Positions 18,859 through 28,050 of a stretch of DNA of 64,000 bases are shown here, one piece after another. The position numbers and the translations under genes were made by a program. Each line of letters begins with the position of its first letter. Positions within the stretch are counted from its first letter, which is position 1. The stretch covers positions 83,642 through 147,641 of the forward strand of contig NZ_JAHKPM010000069.1 in NCBI RefSeq assembly GCF_018860525.1, written 5' to 3'. The notes beneath the pieces were generated by a model. The model had not been told where the DNA came from, searched no databases, and saw only the letters and a list, made by a program, of their open reading frames with translations. This DNA comes from Vibrio hepatarius (lineage in GTDB: Bacteria; Pseudomonadota; Gammaproteobacteria; Enterobacterales; Vibrionaceae).

Positions 18859-20898
18859 TCATAAAGATATAATGTCCGAAATCATTGCTAGGTACTGCTC
18901 TGCCAGCAGCATGATGTTTGGCTTAGTAAAGGCTGAACCCTCATAATCAAAACTTAATCTAAACCGCCTCCCTTCATCTACTGTTAGGGTCAAATCACAA
19001 CGAGCAAATGGCTCAATAATGTGCTGAACAGACATCTGACAATCTGCGATCCTTTATGCCTTTGGTAAGGCTGACAAGTAATTAAATGTAATAGGAAAGC
19101 GGAGTGTATCTAGCCAACCTTTACGCCTCATCTCATCAACAAGTAATTGGTAAGGAACTGACTGATTATCTAATAGTGAATAAATCGATTTACCGCTGGA
19201 TTGCAACAGGGTCAGTACATTCTCAACCTGTTCCACTGGTTGGTAGTAAGTCACCATGTTAACGAAACAGCCTAATTGAGCATCATTTTGTAGCAATGAA
19301 CGACTTGAGGTTGGAAGACCAATAGGCACATTTTTATAAGGTGTATTTCTGTTTAACGTGAGATTAAACAGTGTGAGAAGCAAAACATAGGGAGTAGTAT
19401 TATGTCTTCGTGCAAACTGTTTTATTTCTCGGGTAAAGACTTGGGATAACTCTATCTGGTAACCATCTGGGTTGGGGTAATCTTGAACAGGATAAAGAGA
19501 TGCATCGGCACCTTGGTGTAAATATCGTTCTAACGTCGATAACCAGAACTGCATTTGATGTTCCTGCTCAACCGCTGCGCCTCGATGATGAGTCAAATTA
19601 AGCGGATGAGAAATCTGGCTAGAAAAGCTCAAGTCTCCTACTGCATGAGCTTGATAAGCACTTATGAATTGTTTAAAAAACAAACCAATAGACTCATAAT
19701 CAAATACAGCATGGTGCACTCTGACCAAAATAACATGCTGGTTTTTGTCCTTGGAAAGAAGGGTTACGATAATCGCTGGTGTGGTATCTAGATCCATAAC
19801 CGGCATGTCAGCCATTGCTAACCATTCTTGTTGTGAATAGTCAGCTAATTGTTTATCAAGATACCCAAGTTGACGATACTGAATCTCAAATTGTTCTGAC
19901 GTGTAGTCCCCCTGCTTTACAGTAAAATCATCTAGATTAAAGCGAGACCGCAGCAGTGGATTCTTCTCTAATACTTTCTTTATCGACCAAGAAATCGCTT
20001 GTTTATCCGCTTGTCCTTCCACAGAAATACTGAATGCAGGTTGATAGGCTTGTGGATTTACACATGTTTGTTCCAAGGTGACGAAATAAGCTTGTGATGA
20101 AGAGAGAGCACAAAATTCAACACCCTCCTCGCTATCATGCTTTTGGGAACTAAAATTACTTTCCCCACCGTCAGTACAGTAATATGGAATGATCGCCGCA
20201 AGCATACTTGGGGTCGGGTTGCGAATGATCAAGTAAAAATCAAGTTCACTATACAAACGTCGACAGATCATAGTTCGAACACGCATGACTTGTAGGGAAT
20301 TCCCACCCAAATCGAAAAAATCATCATCCACCCCTAGCCCCTTCAAGCCCAAAACTTCTTGCCAAATATCCACTAAGTCTTGCTCAAGATCGTTTATGGG
20401 TGAGCGATACTCACACTTGAGATCAGGGCGAGAAAGCACTGGCTTGGGCAAGCGTGCATTATCCAGCTTTCCATTCGGAAGCTTGGGAAAGCTATCTAGA
20501 TAAACAAATTGTGACGGGATCATCACCGCTGATAGATATTCGCCAAGATAGGCCCTCAGCTCCCATGCAGTCGGTTTACTACTCGTGATGAGATAAGCGA
20601 TAAGTTCATCGTTTACCATCTTAACAACTGCATCTTGAACACCATCATGGCGACGCAAGCACGCTTCAATATCACCCAGTTCTAATCTTACTCCACTTAA
20701 CTTAACCTGACGGTCCTTCCGGCCAAGATAGACCATGTCGCCTTCAGAGTTGAGTCGCCCTAAATCCCCTGTTCTATGGGCCTTCAAAGCCTGATAAATA
20801 AAAAATCGCTCATCATTAAGCTCTGGCAAGTTAGCATAGCCACGTGCAACACCAGGCCCTGCAATACAAATCTCCCCAATAAATCTTAACCAATATGT
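18859..20898 (-). pseudogene. NRPS fragment: adenylation C-terminus, carrier domain, condensation domain
   Basis: One minus-strand frame runs from 20898 to the TGA at 18859, interrupted only by a TAA at 19054-19056. The order is: adenylation tail from IGEICIAGPGVARGY (about 20880) through A8 and A10 (LPNGKLDNARL), a carrier domain (DLGGNSLQV, Ser178 of the ORF from 20829), then a condensation domain with HHAVFDY at 372-378, where Tyr replaces the usual final Gly. After the nonsense codon the frame still encodes the end of the condensation domain (HIIEPFARCDLTL...YLAMISDIISL). The front of the adenylation domain is missing at 20.88 kb, where a divergent methyltransferase is cut too. Confidence 0.85.
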
Positions 20899-21741
20899 TT
20901 AAGGTGGTTGAGTTATTCGGTTTTTTCTCTATAGATCAAGGTATGGTGATCAATAATAGTCCAAGTTCAGAGCTACTGACATCTGATCACCCTCTATCGA
21001 TGCGTCATTTTTGCATGTTATTTGGCGAAGAATATTACCGTGGCTACGAAGGGTTGCTCCACACCTGTCAGACAGGACAGTCTGGCTTTAAGCATGTCTT
21101 TGATAACACGTTATACCAATACTTAGACAAAACACCGAGCAGAGCTTCAGTGTATGATTTAGCAATGCGAGATTTCTCAAGACCGGTTGGCGCTTTATTA
21201 GCAAAAACCTTTCCTGACCTTTTCAGTAAAGTATCAAGCGTGATTGATATTGGTGGAGGAAGCGGAGTGATTAGCACCGAGCTAGTAAAAAACTATCAAC
21301 ATCTAAAAGCGTGTATCTTTGATAGACAAGACGTATGTCAAAGAAGTGCAGAATCATTGCCATCAGACTTAAAAGAACGTATTCAAACTTGCAATGGTGA
21401 CTTTTTCGAACATATTCCAGAAGGCTATGATATTTATTTATTTATTAAAAAACGTTTTACACAATTGGAATACACAATCATGTAGCCAAATTCTGAATAA
21501 TATTGGTCAATCATTACAACAAGGCCGTTTGTTAGTCATAGAACCTTTGGTGGAACCGGAAGAAGAATCCCCTCGGCTTCTTTTCAACGCACTATTTCAA
21601 TCTGTGATATGTGAAGACGGTACCTATCAAAGAAACTTAAGCGATCTAGAAACTCTATTTTCAGAGTGTCAGTTAAGAATAGTTCAGACAAATAAATTAG
21701 CGACAGGGCACACTGTAATAGAATTAACAAAAGTTATTTAA
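20883..21741 (+). pseudogene. SAM-dependent O-methyltransferase, N-truncated and frameshifted
   Basis: Two plus-strand frames together give the C-terminal two-thirds of a plant-OMT/hydroxyneurosporene-type methyltransferase. Frame one (to 21485) has LFGFFSIDQGM, SVIDIGGGSGVIS (SAM loop) and NGDFFEHIPEGYDIYL. Frame two (from about 21440 to 21741) continues LLKNVLHNWNTQSCSQIL, the conserved LK-x-LH-x-W block, to the natural end. The shift lies in an ATTT tandem run; removing one 4-nt unit restores YDIYLLKNVL. The N-terminal dimerisation domain is missing, and the ATG at 20895 has no ribosome site. It was probably a tailoring enzyme of the adjacent NRPS locus. Confidence 0.85.
21432..21446 (+). 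repeat. ATTT tetranucleotide run at the methyltransferase frameshift
   Basis: Three ATTT units (21432-21443) are followed by ATTA. The coding frame breaks exactly here, and deletion of one unit rejoins the two halves of the methyltransferase. This is direct evidence of a slipped-strand insertion. Confidence 0.8.
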
Positions 21742-21984
21742 GTCAATAATTAGATTATACATAGCATAATTTATGGGAGATGGGTTATTTCCCATAAATT
21801 ATACTTTTATCCACATATGAATGTAATTGATAAAATAACACTTTTCTTCCCTGCTATATTTTCATTTTTCTCATTGTGATTTCTTGATATACATTCATAT
21901 TTATAAAAAATTATAATTATGTGCATTCTTACCGCCTACTTTTTTGATTAAGGACAAAACAGATTGTTTAACAAGGAGTCAAAA

Positions 21985-23772
21985 ATGCAGGTAAGCATAA
22001 CAACTAAACGATCGATACTCGCCACTGTTATTAGCAGTACAGTCCTCACAGGGTGTTTCTGGGATGACCCGCGTCGAGGTGCAAATTACGTCAGTGACAA
22101 TGTTGATAAGGAACAATTGATTGGTCATCTCGTCACGCTGGAAGGTTTAGCCTCTAGAACAACTGACGGTAAGTCCATTACCAGAGCCGCTGGCACTTTA
22201 GGCTATCAAAACTCGACCGAATTTATCATTGCAACAATGAAAGAGCGCGGCTTTATTGTCACCACCCAAGAGTTTGATTTCAGAGCTTGGGAAGAACTCC
22301 CCGGAACAAAAGCCAAGGTCGATGGAAAAGACTTAGTCAGCACCAAAAATGCACCCGATGGTGTTGAAGCCGATTTTGCCCTAATGTCCTACTCAGGCAA
22401 AACCAATGGTCAACTCGATGGAGAACTTGCTTTCGTCACTCCCGATTTCAGGTTTGACGCTCCCGATTACGACAGTACAGATGGCTGTGAAGTCACCGAT
22501 TTTAATGGCAAAGATCTCACCGGAAAGATAGCCGTTATCCAACGAGGGGGATGTGCATTTAATGTAAAAGCTTTCAATGCCCAAAACGCAGGTGCAACAG
22601 CTGTGCTCATTTTTAACCAAGGCAATGGTGAAGGAAGAAAATCTGTGGTAAATGGTACTTTAAGTAGCACCACTCAAGTCACAATACCGGCTTTAGGCGC
22701 GCGCTTTTCGCTTGGCCAAGATTGGTATAACAAAAGCCAATCAGAACTAGTAAATGCAAGCTTGCTGGTCAATATCAAAGATGAAGATGTTGTTACACAA
22801 AATATTCTGGCCGAAACCCCTATCGGTGATCCAGCACAAGTTGTGATGCTCGGTGCACACCTTGATTCCGTTCCCGAAGGGCCAGGAATAAACGACAACG
22901 GCTCTGGCAGCGCTGGTCTACTGGAATACGCAGTGACGTTATCTGAGCTTGAAGTGCCAGTGAAAAATAAAGTGCGTTTTGCTTGGTGGGCAGCAGAAGA
23001 AGCAGGGTTAGTTGGATCTGAATACTACACAGATAACTTATTTGAGCCAATTTACAATCAAGCACAGCAACAAATCCTTGATGAACTAGGCCTTAAAGAC
23101 CCCGGAGAATTAACCCCAGAGCAGGTCGATTTAGTGGAAGCTAGATATACACATATCAATAAAGTAAAAATGTACTTAAACTTCGATATGATTGGCTCTC
23201 CAAATTATATCTATGGTGTGATGGATGGAGACTTATCCGATACCAAAGACAGCCCAGACAATGCCTATAAGGGAGATTTCACACCACCCTACGGCACATC
23301 CGATATTGAATCTATCTTCCATGAATTTTTTACAGATAAGGAAGAATCGACCATACCTCAAGCACTATCAAAACGCTCAGACTACGCAGGTTTTGCCGAC
23401 TGGGGTATTGCATTTGGTGGCCTATTTACGGGCGCGGAAAAAGTGAAAACTGCTGAAGAGGTAGCAAAATTTGGCGGCGAGATCGATGTGGCTTATGACA
23501 AGTGTTACCACCAAGCCTGTGATGATATTAACAACATCAACCATTCAGCTATTTACAAAAACACACAAGCGATGGCTTATGCCACAACCTACTACGCCTT
23601 AAGCGAGCAGCTCTTCCCAGATACCCCAGATGAGTCAAAAAGCAAAGCTATACTAACCTCATCAGTATCACAACCGAAGGAAAAACTGCGCATCGGCGAA
23701 AAACTCAAAGCAGCAGACAGTGTGTCTGACCATAATCACTTCCACGGCGATTTTGATCAAGATAGAAAATAG
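21985..23772 (+). CDS. M28-family lipoprotein metallopeptidase with PA domain
   Basis: Starting at the ATG preceded by AAGGAG, the product is 595 residues. A lipobox LTGC with Cys24 predicts lipid anchoring. A PA insert (about 125-255: QRGGCAFNVKAFNAQNAGA) lies before the M28 catalytic domain. The zinc-site motifs are visible: GAHLDSVPEGPGINDNGSG (His292, Asp304) and WWAAEEAGLVGSEYY (Glu338/339). This fits bacterial aminopeptidases that trim peptides outside the inner membrane. An upstream TTG (21964) is the less likely start. It follows the decayed NRPS locus but is not part of it. Confidence 0.92.
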   Translation: MQVSITTKRSILATVISSTVLTGCFWDDPRRGANYVSDNVDKEQLIGHLVTLEGLASRTTDGKSITRAAGTLGYQNSTEFIIATMKERGFIVTTQEFDFRAWEELPGTKAKVDGKDLVSTKNAPDGVEADFALMSYSGKTNGQLDGELAFVTPDFRFDAPDYDSTDGCEVTDFNGKDLTGKIAVIQRGGCAFNVKAFNAQNAGATAVLIFNQGNGEGRKSVVNGTLSSTTQVTIPALGARFSLGQDWYNKSQSELVNASLLVNIKDEDVVTQNILAETPIGDPAQVVMLGAHLDSVPEGPGINDNGSGSAGLLEYAVTLSELEVPVKNKVRFAWWAAEEAGLVGSEYYTDNLFEPIYNQAQQQILDELGLKDPGELTPEQVDLVEARYTHINKVKMYLNFDMIGSPNYIYGVMDGDLSDTKDSPDNAYKGDFTPPYGTSDIESIFHEFFTDKEESTIPQALSKRSDYAGFADWGIAFGGLFTGAEKVKTAEEVAKFGGEIDVAYDKCYHQACDDINNINHSAIYKNTQAMAYATTYYALSEQLFPDTPDESKSKAILTSSVSQPKEKLRIGEKLKAADSVSDHNHFHGDFDQDRK

Positions 23773-23790
23773 CGCAGACATAAAACCGAT

Positions 23791-23818
23791 AAAAGCTTCC
23801 TATTGGGAGCTTTTATTT
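23791..23818 (+). terminator. Terminator of the M28 peptidase gene
   Basis: A 10-bp stem with one G-T pair (23791-23800 with 23805-23814) and TATT loop is followed by ATTTG after TTTT. It begins 18 nt past the stop codon. Confidence 0.8.
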
Positions 23819-23955
23819 GAGTTGTTCCTTCACTAAACGGGGTGCACCAATCTTTTACTTCCATATACTCTCCACCAACTAAATTTACTGAATATTTTTT
23901 CTAGATCTCTCACACGGACACACACCGAAAAATTCAACTTAGCCCTTTGTCCTAT

Positions 23956-24438
23956 TTACCACGTTTTATCTAAATCCTGTGAGTATAAAGAGATGGCTCG
24001 ACGATACTGCTTTATTGCATCACTATTGGTGGTCGATAGCAAAAGCTCAAGCAGCAATGAGGTTGCTTCTTTGTGTCTCCCCAAATTATAAAGACACATC
24101 GCGTAAAAAGGCTGAACCTCAATAGAATTAGGATATTCAGTTAGAGTCTTTTCGAAATAGCCTAGCGCCTCTGAATACATACCAAGGCTTCGGTAGGTAC
24201 TCGCCAAGCCAAACAATGCATCAAACCTTTCAACAGGCGAAAGCAAGCCGGAAAGAGATGACAAGTAATGAGTAATTGCCTCTTGCTCCTTACCTTGATT
24301 GTCGTACGACCAAGCAATGTGCAAATGAGCCTTGGCTGAGTAACTCTTATCAGTCAGCAGCTTAGCAAGCAAAGCTCGCGACTCAGCATATTTCGCCTCT
24401 TTTCGCAGCTCAATGGCTTGTTCGATGATGGTTTCCAT
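23956..24438 (-). CDS. Tetratricopeptide-repeat protein
   Basis: The 160-residue soluble protein is built of about four TPR-like helical pairs: YAESRALLAKLLTDKSY, AHLHIAWSYDNQGKEQEAI, LFGLASTYRSLGMYSEALGYF and FYAMCLYNLGRHKEATSLL. TPR arrays mediate protein-protein contacts; no catalytic residues are apparent. GAGGGATATT precedes the ATG. It is a single gene, divergent from DUF4286. Confidence 0.85.
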   Translation of the reverse strand: METIIEQAIELRKEAKYAESRALLAKLLTDKSYSAKAHLHIAWSYDNQGKEQEAITHYLSSLSGLLSPVERFDALFGLASTYRSLGMYSEALGYFEKTLTEYPNSIEVQPFYAMCLYNLGRHKEATSLLLELLLSTTNSDAIKQYRRAISLYSQDLDKTW

Positions 24439-24568
24439 TAATATCCCTCAAAGCACATATTAATCAACTAATAATCAATTAGTTAATTGCATCAGCTCGC
24501 TTGATAATACTAAAAAAAATGTTAACAATACATAAACTTTATCACCTGAGAACTAAAAGGAATTAACA

Positions 24569-24901
24569 ATGATTTTATATGAAGTAAATCTTACTATTTT
24601 AAATGAGATTGCTGATGACTATATGGCATGGCTAAAACCACATATACAAGAAATGTTAAGATTCGAAGGGTTTATCAAGGCGGAACTATATAAAAACAAC
24701 GAGCAGGAAGATGGTAAGACAAATGTCGTTGCCTCATATTACGTCAACAATGAAAACAACCTTCAAGCCTATATCAATGAAATGTCTGCGGATATGAGAG
24801 CAGACGGGATAAAAAGGTTTGGGGATAAATGTATCGCAACAAGACGAGTACTAAAGCTCACTGACACTTATACCTGTGACGAGCACTCTACAGGTATGTA
24901 G
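24569..24901 (+). CDS. DUF4286 family protein
   Basis: The product is 110 residues, beginning MILYEVNLTI with the DUF4286 pattern: a ferredoxin-like alpha-beta unit, VVASYYVNNENNLQAYIN, and DGIKRFGDKCIATRRVL. AAAAGGAATTAACA precedes the ATG. The last 13 residues (TDTYTCDEHSTGM) go beyond the usual family end and overlap the 3' end of the SDR fragment on the other strand. Function unknown; the fold resembles small dimeric alpha-beta barrel proteins. Confidence 0.8.
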   Translation: MILYEVNLTILNEIADDYMAWLKPHIQEMLRFEGFIKAELYKNNEQEDGKTNVVASYYVNNENNLQAYINEMSADMRADGIKRFGDKCIATRRVLKLTDTYTCDEHSTGM

Positions 24902-25050
24902 TCAATACTTACCGAATGGCTCATATCTAAACAACATGATATGAGCTTACCAACATCTTCAGGCTGGATCTTATCTTCTTCAGATATCGCTATATTTGCT
25001 GTCATGTCTGTCATGTCTGTCATGTCTGTCATGTCTGTCACGACCACCAT
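24868..25050 (-). pseudogene. C-terminal fragment of a short-chain dehydrogenase fused to a repeat
   Basis: The minus frame reads IQPEDVGKLISCCLDMSHSV then SIDYIPVECSSQV and stop. This resembles the last 35 residues of classical SDR oxidoreductases, with the PEDV helix and final strand. Upstream the frame runs into a four-fold MTD repeat encoded by the 9-bp tandem array, and no Rossmann domain or active-site YxxxK is present. It is therefore a fragment, overlapping the DUF4286 3' end by 34 bp. The identification rests on a short stretch. Confidence 0.45.
25001..25040. repeat. 9-bp tandem repeat, four copies
   Basis: Four perfect GTCATGTCT units occupy 25001-25036, and a fifth partial unit (GTCA) follows. 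On the minus strand it encodes Met-Thr-Asp repeats. Such a short array is prone to slippage. Confidence 0.9.
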
Positions 25051-25095
25051 ATGGCAACATTTCTTTTCTCAGTCGAGCAATTTAGGAAAAATTAA

Positions 25096-25167
25096 CGAAA
25101 TTTACGAGGACACACACTTCAGTCAATTATGCGAAATTTACGAGGACACACACTTCAGTCAATTATG
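25096..25167. repeat. 36-bp perfect tandem duplication
   Basis: Copies at 25096-25131 and 25132-25167 are identical. Each contains GAGGACACACACTTC, a string resembling sequences that recur at the REP-like palindrome near 32.2 kb. No gene is encoded. Together with the 9-bp array it marks a 480-bp gene-free stretch (24902-25384). Confidence 0.9.
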
Positions 25168-25384
25168 AATAGACAATAGCCACCAAACTAGATTGCCTTT
25201 CCATTTACATTATATTTAGATGTCGAATTATTTTCCAGGACATTGGCTTGTAAGATAACCTGTGCTATCTTGAATTATGTCTTTTATCTCTGATATGACA
25301 TCAACATTAAAAGATTAGAACTCTAAGGTTTTTCGAAGATGGCTATAGCTTTGAAAAGTTGTCATAGATATAAAAGGAAGGTTT

Positions 25385-26776
25385 ATGTCTCATACTGTGG
25401 AAAAAGTCAGTGGCTCTTCAATGGCAGACTTTGATGCTGTGTTGGATAATATTATTCTCAAACCAGAGCCTAAAGCTAGGTATAACAGGATCCTAGTTGT
25501 GCCAGCATACCAAGGTATAACAGACGCTCTTTTAGAGAACAATACTACGCATGAGCCTGGTGTGTATCAATATACTCTGAGTGGAGGCTGCATTTGGGAA
25601 AGTAAACTCGACAGTGTCATTCAAAGGTTACTATTGGTGAACGAGAGTTTATTTGCCGATCCAATGTTACGTAGAAAAGCGGATGATTTCATTTTAGAAC
25701 TTGTGGCTTGTACTCGTCAGTGGATTCGAGATCATTTATCAATGAACCATAGCGAACACAATTCATCTAATTATTGCTTTTGGAACCTAATTCGAGAGCG
25801 ACTAGCATCCATAGGCGAAGCCCACAGTGCTTATAATACTGCGCTGAAGGCCAAACGTTATGGTGTTCAAACAAAATTTATAGATTTAGCCGGTTCCCCG
25901 AATGAATTGCGTAAATCACTTGATTGCCAAGTATGGAGTAACCTCGGTGCACTAGATTTAAGCAATGAGCTTCCTATAGTGACCGCGTATGCATCATGTG
26001 AAATGAATAACCATTGTCAAAATGATCGCCGTTACGGAGACTTGACTCTAAGCAGAATAGCCGCCTTAACAGACGCGAAACAGGCTATCATACACAAATC
26101 TCACCACGTGAGTTCGGGTGATCCCGCGCTAATTGGCGCTGAACAGGTAAGCCCTCTTGGTAACTCAAGCTACCAAGTTGCAAATCAACTGTCAGCGTTA
26201 TCAAATGAAGTTGTCCATCCAGCAGCAATCGAAGAACTATCTCAAAAAAATATAGACCTTCGAGTTAAATGCACTTTTGAGCCAGAGCACCCTGGGACTT
26301 TCATTAGCTGTAGCCACCACCCAGAAAAGCCAAAAGTTGAAGTAATTTCAGGAAAAGAAGATGTATGTGTTTTAAGAGTTTGGCTAACGGATAATAATGT
26401 AGATTTAGATACTCTAGAGTATCAACTCCTAGCATTACCAAGTATTAGTCTATTGCATCATGATGCTCTTGACAAAGTAGTGAGTTACTACTTTGATTGT
26501 TCAGCACATAATTGGGGGGAAATATTCACCAAAGTAAAAAAATTATTACCTAATAATGAGTTAAATGTCCAACGAGTCGCTTTACTTTCAGTACTTGGCA
26601 CCAAAATAGATTCTGAGCAGACTTTATCGGTAGGCTGTAGCGCTTTAGAAAAACATGGCATATATCCTAAAAACACTCATTATTATCAAGATGGAAGCAG
26701 CGTGAGATTTGTTGTAGCAACGGCTCAATTTAAGGCAGCGCTATGCGCATTACATTATGCTTTTTTAAAACATTGA
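25385..26776 (+). CDS. Diverged aspartokinase, ectoine-type (Ask_Ect-like), orphan
   Basis: The 463-residue protein aligns by eye along its length with the aspartokinase of Vibrio ectoine operons (MSHTVEK start, FDAVLDNI, SRIAALTDAKQAIIHK, FEPEHPGTFIS and a C-terminal ACT region). Conserved positions are altered. The substrate loop expected as K-x-G-G-T-S-M reads KVSGSSM (7-13), and the later D-R-G-Y-S-E-x-T-F-S region reads DRRYGDLTLS. No ectA, ectB or ectC is adjacent. The frame is intact, so it is either a specialised or inactive paralogue under weak constraint. A 15-bp direct repeat brackets it. Confidence 0.75.
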   Translation: MSHTVEKVSGSSMADFDAVLDNIILKPEPKARYNRILVVPAYQGITDALLENNTTHEPGVYQYTLSGGCIWESKLDSVIQRLLLVNESLFADPMLRRKADDFILELVACTRQWIRDHLSMNHSEHNSSNYCFWNLIRERLASIGEAHSAYNTALKAKRYGVQTKFIDLAGSPNELRKSLDCQVWSNLGALDLSNELPIVTAYASCEMNNHCQNDRRYGDLTLSRIAALTDAKQAIIHKSHHVSSGDPALIGAEQVSPLGNSSYQVANQLSALSNEVVHPAAIEELSQKNIDLRVKCTFEPEHPGTFISCSHHPEKPKVEVISGKEDVCVLRVWLTDNNVDLDTLEYQLLALPSISLLHHDALDKVVSYYFDCSAHNWGEIFTKVKKLLPNNELNVQRVALLSVLGTKIDSEQTLSVGCSALEKHGIYPKNTHYYQDGSSVRFVVATAQFKAALCALHYAFLKH

Positions 26777-27020
26777 TGCCTTATCAACAACCGCTATCGG
26801 AATACTATCAAATCTGCATCCGTCAGATATCAAATATCACTTCACCAACTCCCGCTGACTTTGTGATGTAATAGGAAAAATTCGTCTAATAATTCAAAGC
26901 TTCCAGTTAATGCTCTTTCCAAAGGCGTAATGTGACCCAATTTAGGAAAAATACCGTGAAACGATCAACCAAAACTAACGATGTATTGAGCTAATGACAA
27001 CGAATGACTCCGTAGCTCTG

Positions 27021-27470
27021 CTATGCCTGTAGTTGCAAGAAGTAATGGTACGTCCCTGACTCCCTTTTATAACCTAAAGATTCATACAGTTTCTGGGCAT
27101 TGCCATTGCTCTCAGCTGTCTCTAGGGCTAGACCTTTAACATCGTCCTTTAATCCCATTTCTTTAGCTGCATCCATTAGTTTCCTCGCTACTCCCTGTCT
27201 TCTTGCAGTGTCTGAAACAAATAAGTCGTTAAGGACCCAAGTTTTAGCAGCAGAAACAGAAGAAAAGCTTGGGTACAATTGAGTAAAACCTAAACCATTA
27301 CCTTCATCATCAAGAGCAAGAAATATAACCGATTCATTATTATTTAAACGCGACTCAATAAATTCACGAGCAACATTGAGGTCACTCTCTTGACCATAAA
27401 ACACTCGATAAGCATCAAAAAGGGGAGAAATTATGTCTAATTGTCCAATTGTTGCTTTTACTATTTCCAT
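27021..27470 (-). CDS. GNAT-family N-acetyltransferase
   Basis: The 149-residue protein (MEIVKATIGQLDII start; an upstream TTG at 27476 is possible) has the GNAT core: VLNDLFVSDTARRQGVARKL, whose RRQGVA segment is the acetyl-CoA pyrophosphate loop, and ALETAESNGNAQKLYESLGY in motif B. The acceptor is unknown. It is the first of the run of small minus-strand genes with cassette-like spacing. Confidence 0.88.
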   Translation of the reverse strand: MEIVKATIGQLDIISPLFDAYRVFYGQESDLNVAREFIESRLNNNESVIFLALDDEGNGLGFTQLYPSFSSVSAAKTWVLNDLFVSDTARRQGVARKLMDAAKEMGLKDDVKGLALETAESNGNAQKLYESLGYKRESGTYHYFLQLQA

Positions 27471-27496
27471 GTACAAAATCCATTTTTTTTAGAAAG

Positions 27497-27613
27497 GTAT
27501 ATCGCCCAATTAAGTAGTGAACAACGCAGACCACCATAATTTAAACCACTGTGCCGTAAACACTTAAGCTAAATCAAACCGAAAGTGCCGAGCTTTGGTA
27601 ATCCGCGTTAAAT
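27497..27613 (-). repeat. Degenerate attC/VCR-like site after the VF530 gene
   Basis: On the minus strand the element runs from an R''-like ATTTAAC (27607-27613) to GATATAC (27497-27503), one base from a GTTRRRY-type core. Inside it, about 27546-27588 closely matches a second site at 29101-29140. It begins 18 nt after the VF530 stop codon, as attC sites do. The damaged core suggests it is no longer efficient (inference). Confidence 0.5.
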
Positions 27614-27630
27614 ACTTTTTATACAACCAG

Positions 27631-27855
27631 TTACTGAGAACTAAATGTCTTAATATACAAAGCTTCAACCTTATCCCTTGCCCACTGAGTTCGACGCAAA
27701 AATTTTAAAGATGACTTAATTGAAGGATTATTATAGAAACAGTTAATTTGGATCTGAGCGTCCAAACCCTCCCAGCCATAATGCTCAACCAAGCGAGTAA
27801 TAATCTTCTCTAACGTCAAACCGTGTAGAGGATTTTTGGGTTGTTCTTGGGTCAC
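27631..27855 (-). CDS. VF530-family DNA-binding protein
   Basis: The 74-residue protein starts with GTG. It shows the VF530 (DUF2132) pattern: NPLHGLTLEKIITRLVEHYG, WEGLDAQIQINCFYNNPSIK and SLKFLRRTQWAR. The family is a small helical domain of marine bacteria whose founding member, from Vibrio fischeri, has a SAP/HeH-like DNA-binding fold. The cellular role is unknown. An attC-like site follows it, so it looks like a single-gene cassette. Confidence 0.88.
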   Translation of the reverse strand: MTQEQPKNPLHGLTLEKIITRLVEHYGWEGLDAQIQINCFYNNPSIKSSLKFLRRTQWARDKVEALYIKTFSSQ

Positions 27856-28050
27856 TATCGATTCCTAATATAAAAATAATTAGCGCAATTTTAGCAGAAT
27901 AACCAAAACAATTTTGATATTTGAAACCAACGGCAGAAGTTAAGATCAATTCTAGCTCTCGCGTTCCATTCAGGCTCTGAAAGTTCTGGGCAAAAATTGT
28001 GCAATAAAGTGAAACCGAGCCAAATATTAGTAGTCCTGCTTTAGTACCTG

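Noticed and set aside
21068..21277. Antisense frame in the methyltransferase remnant
   Set aside because: Shadow of the SAM-binding region; no ribosome site or family similarity.
25001..25167. Possible CRISPR array
   Set aside because: The repeats are directly adjacent without spacers, have two different unit sizes, and no cas genes are present.
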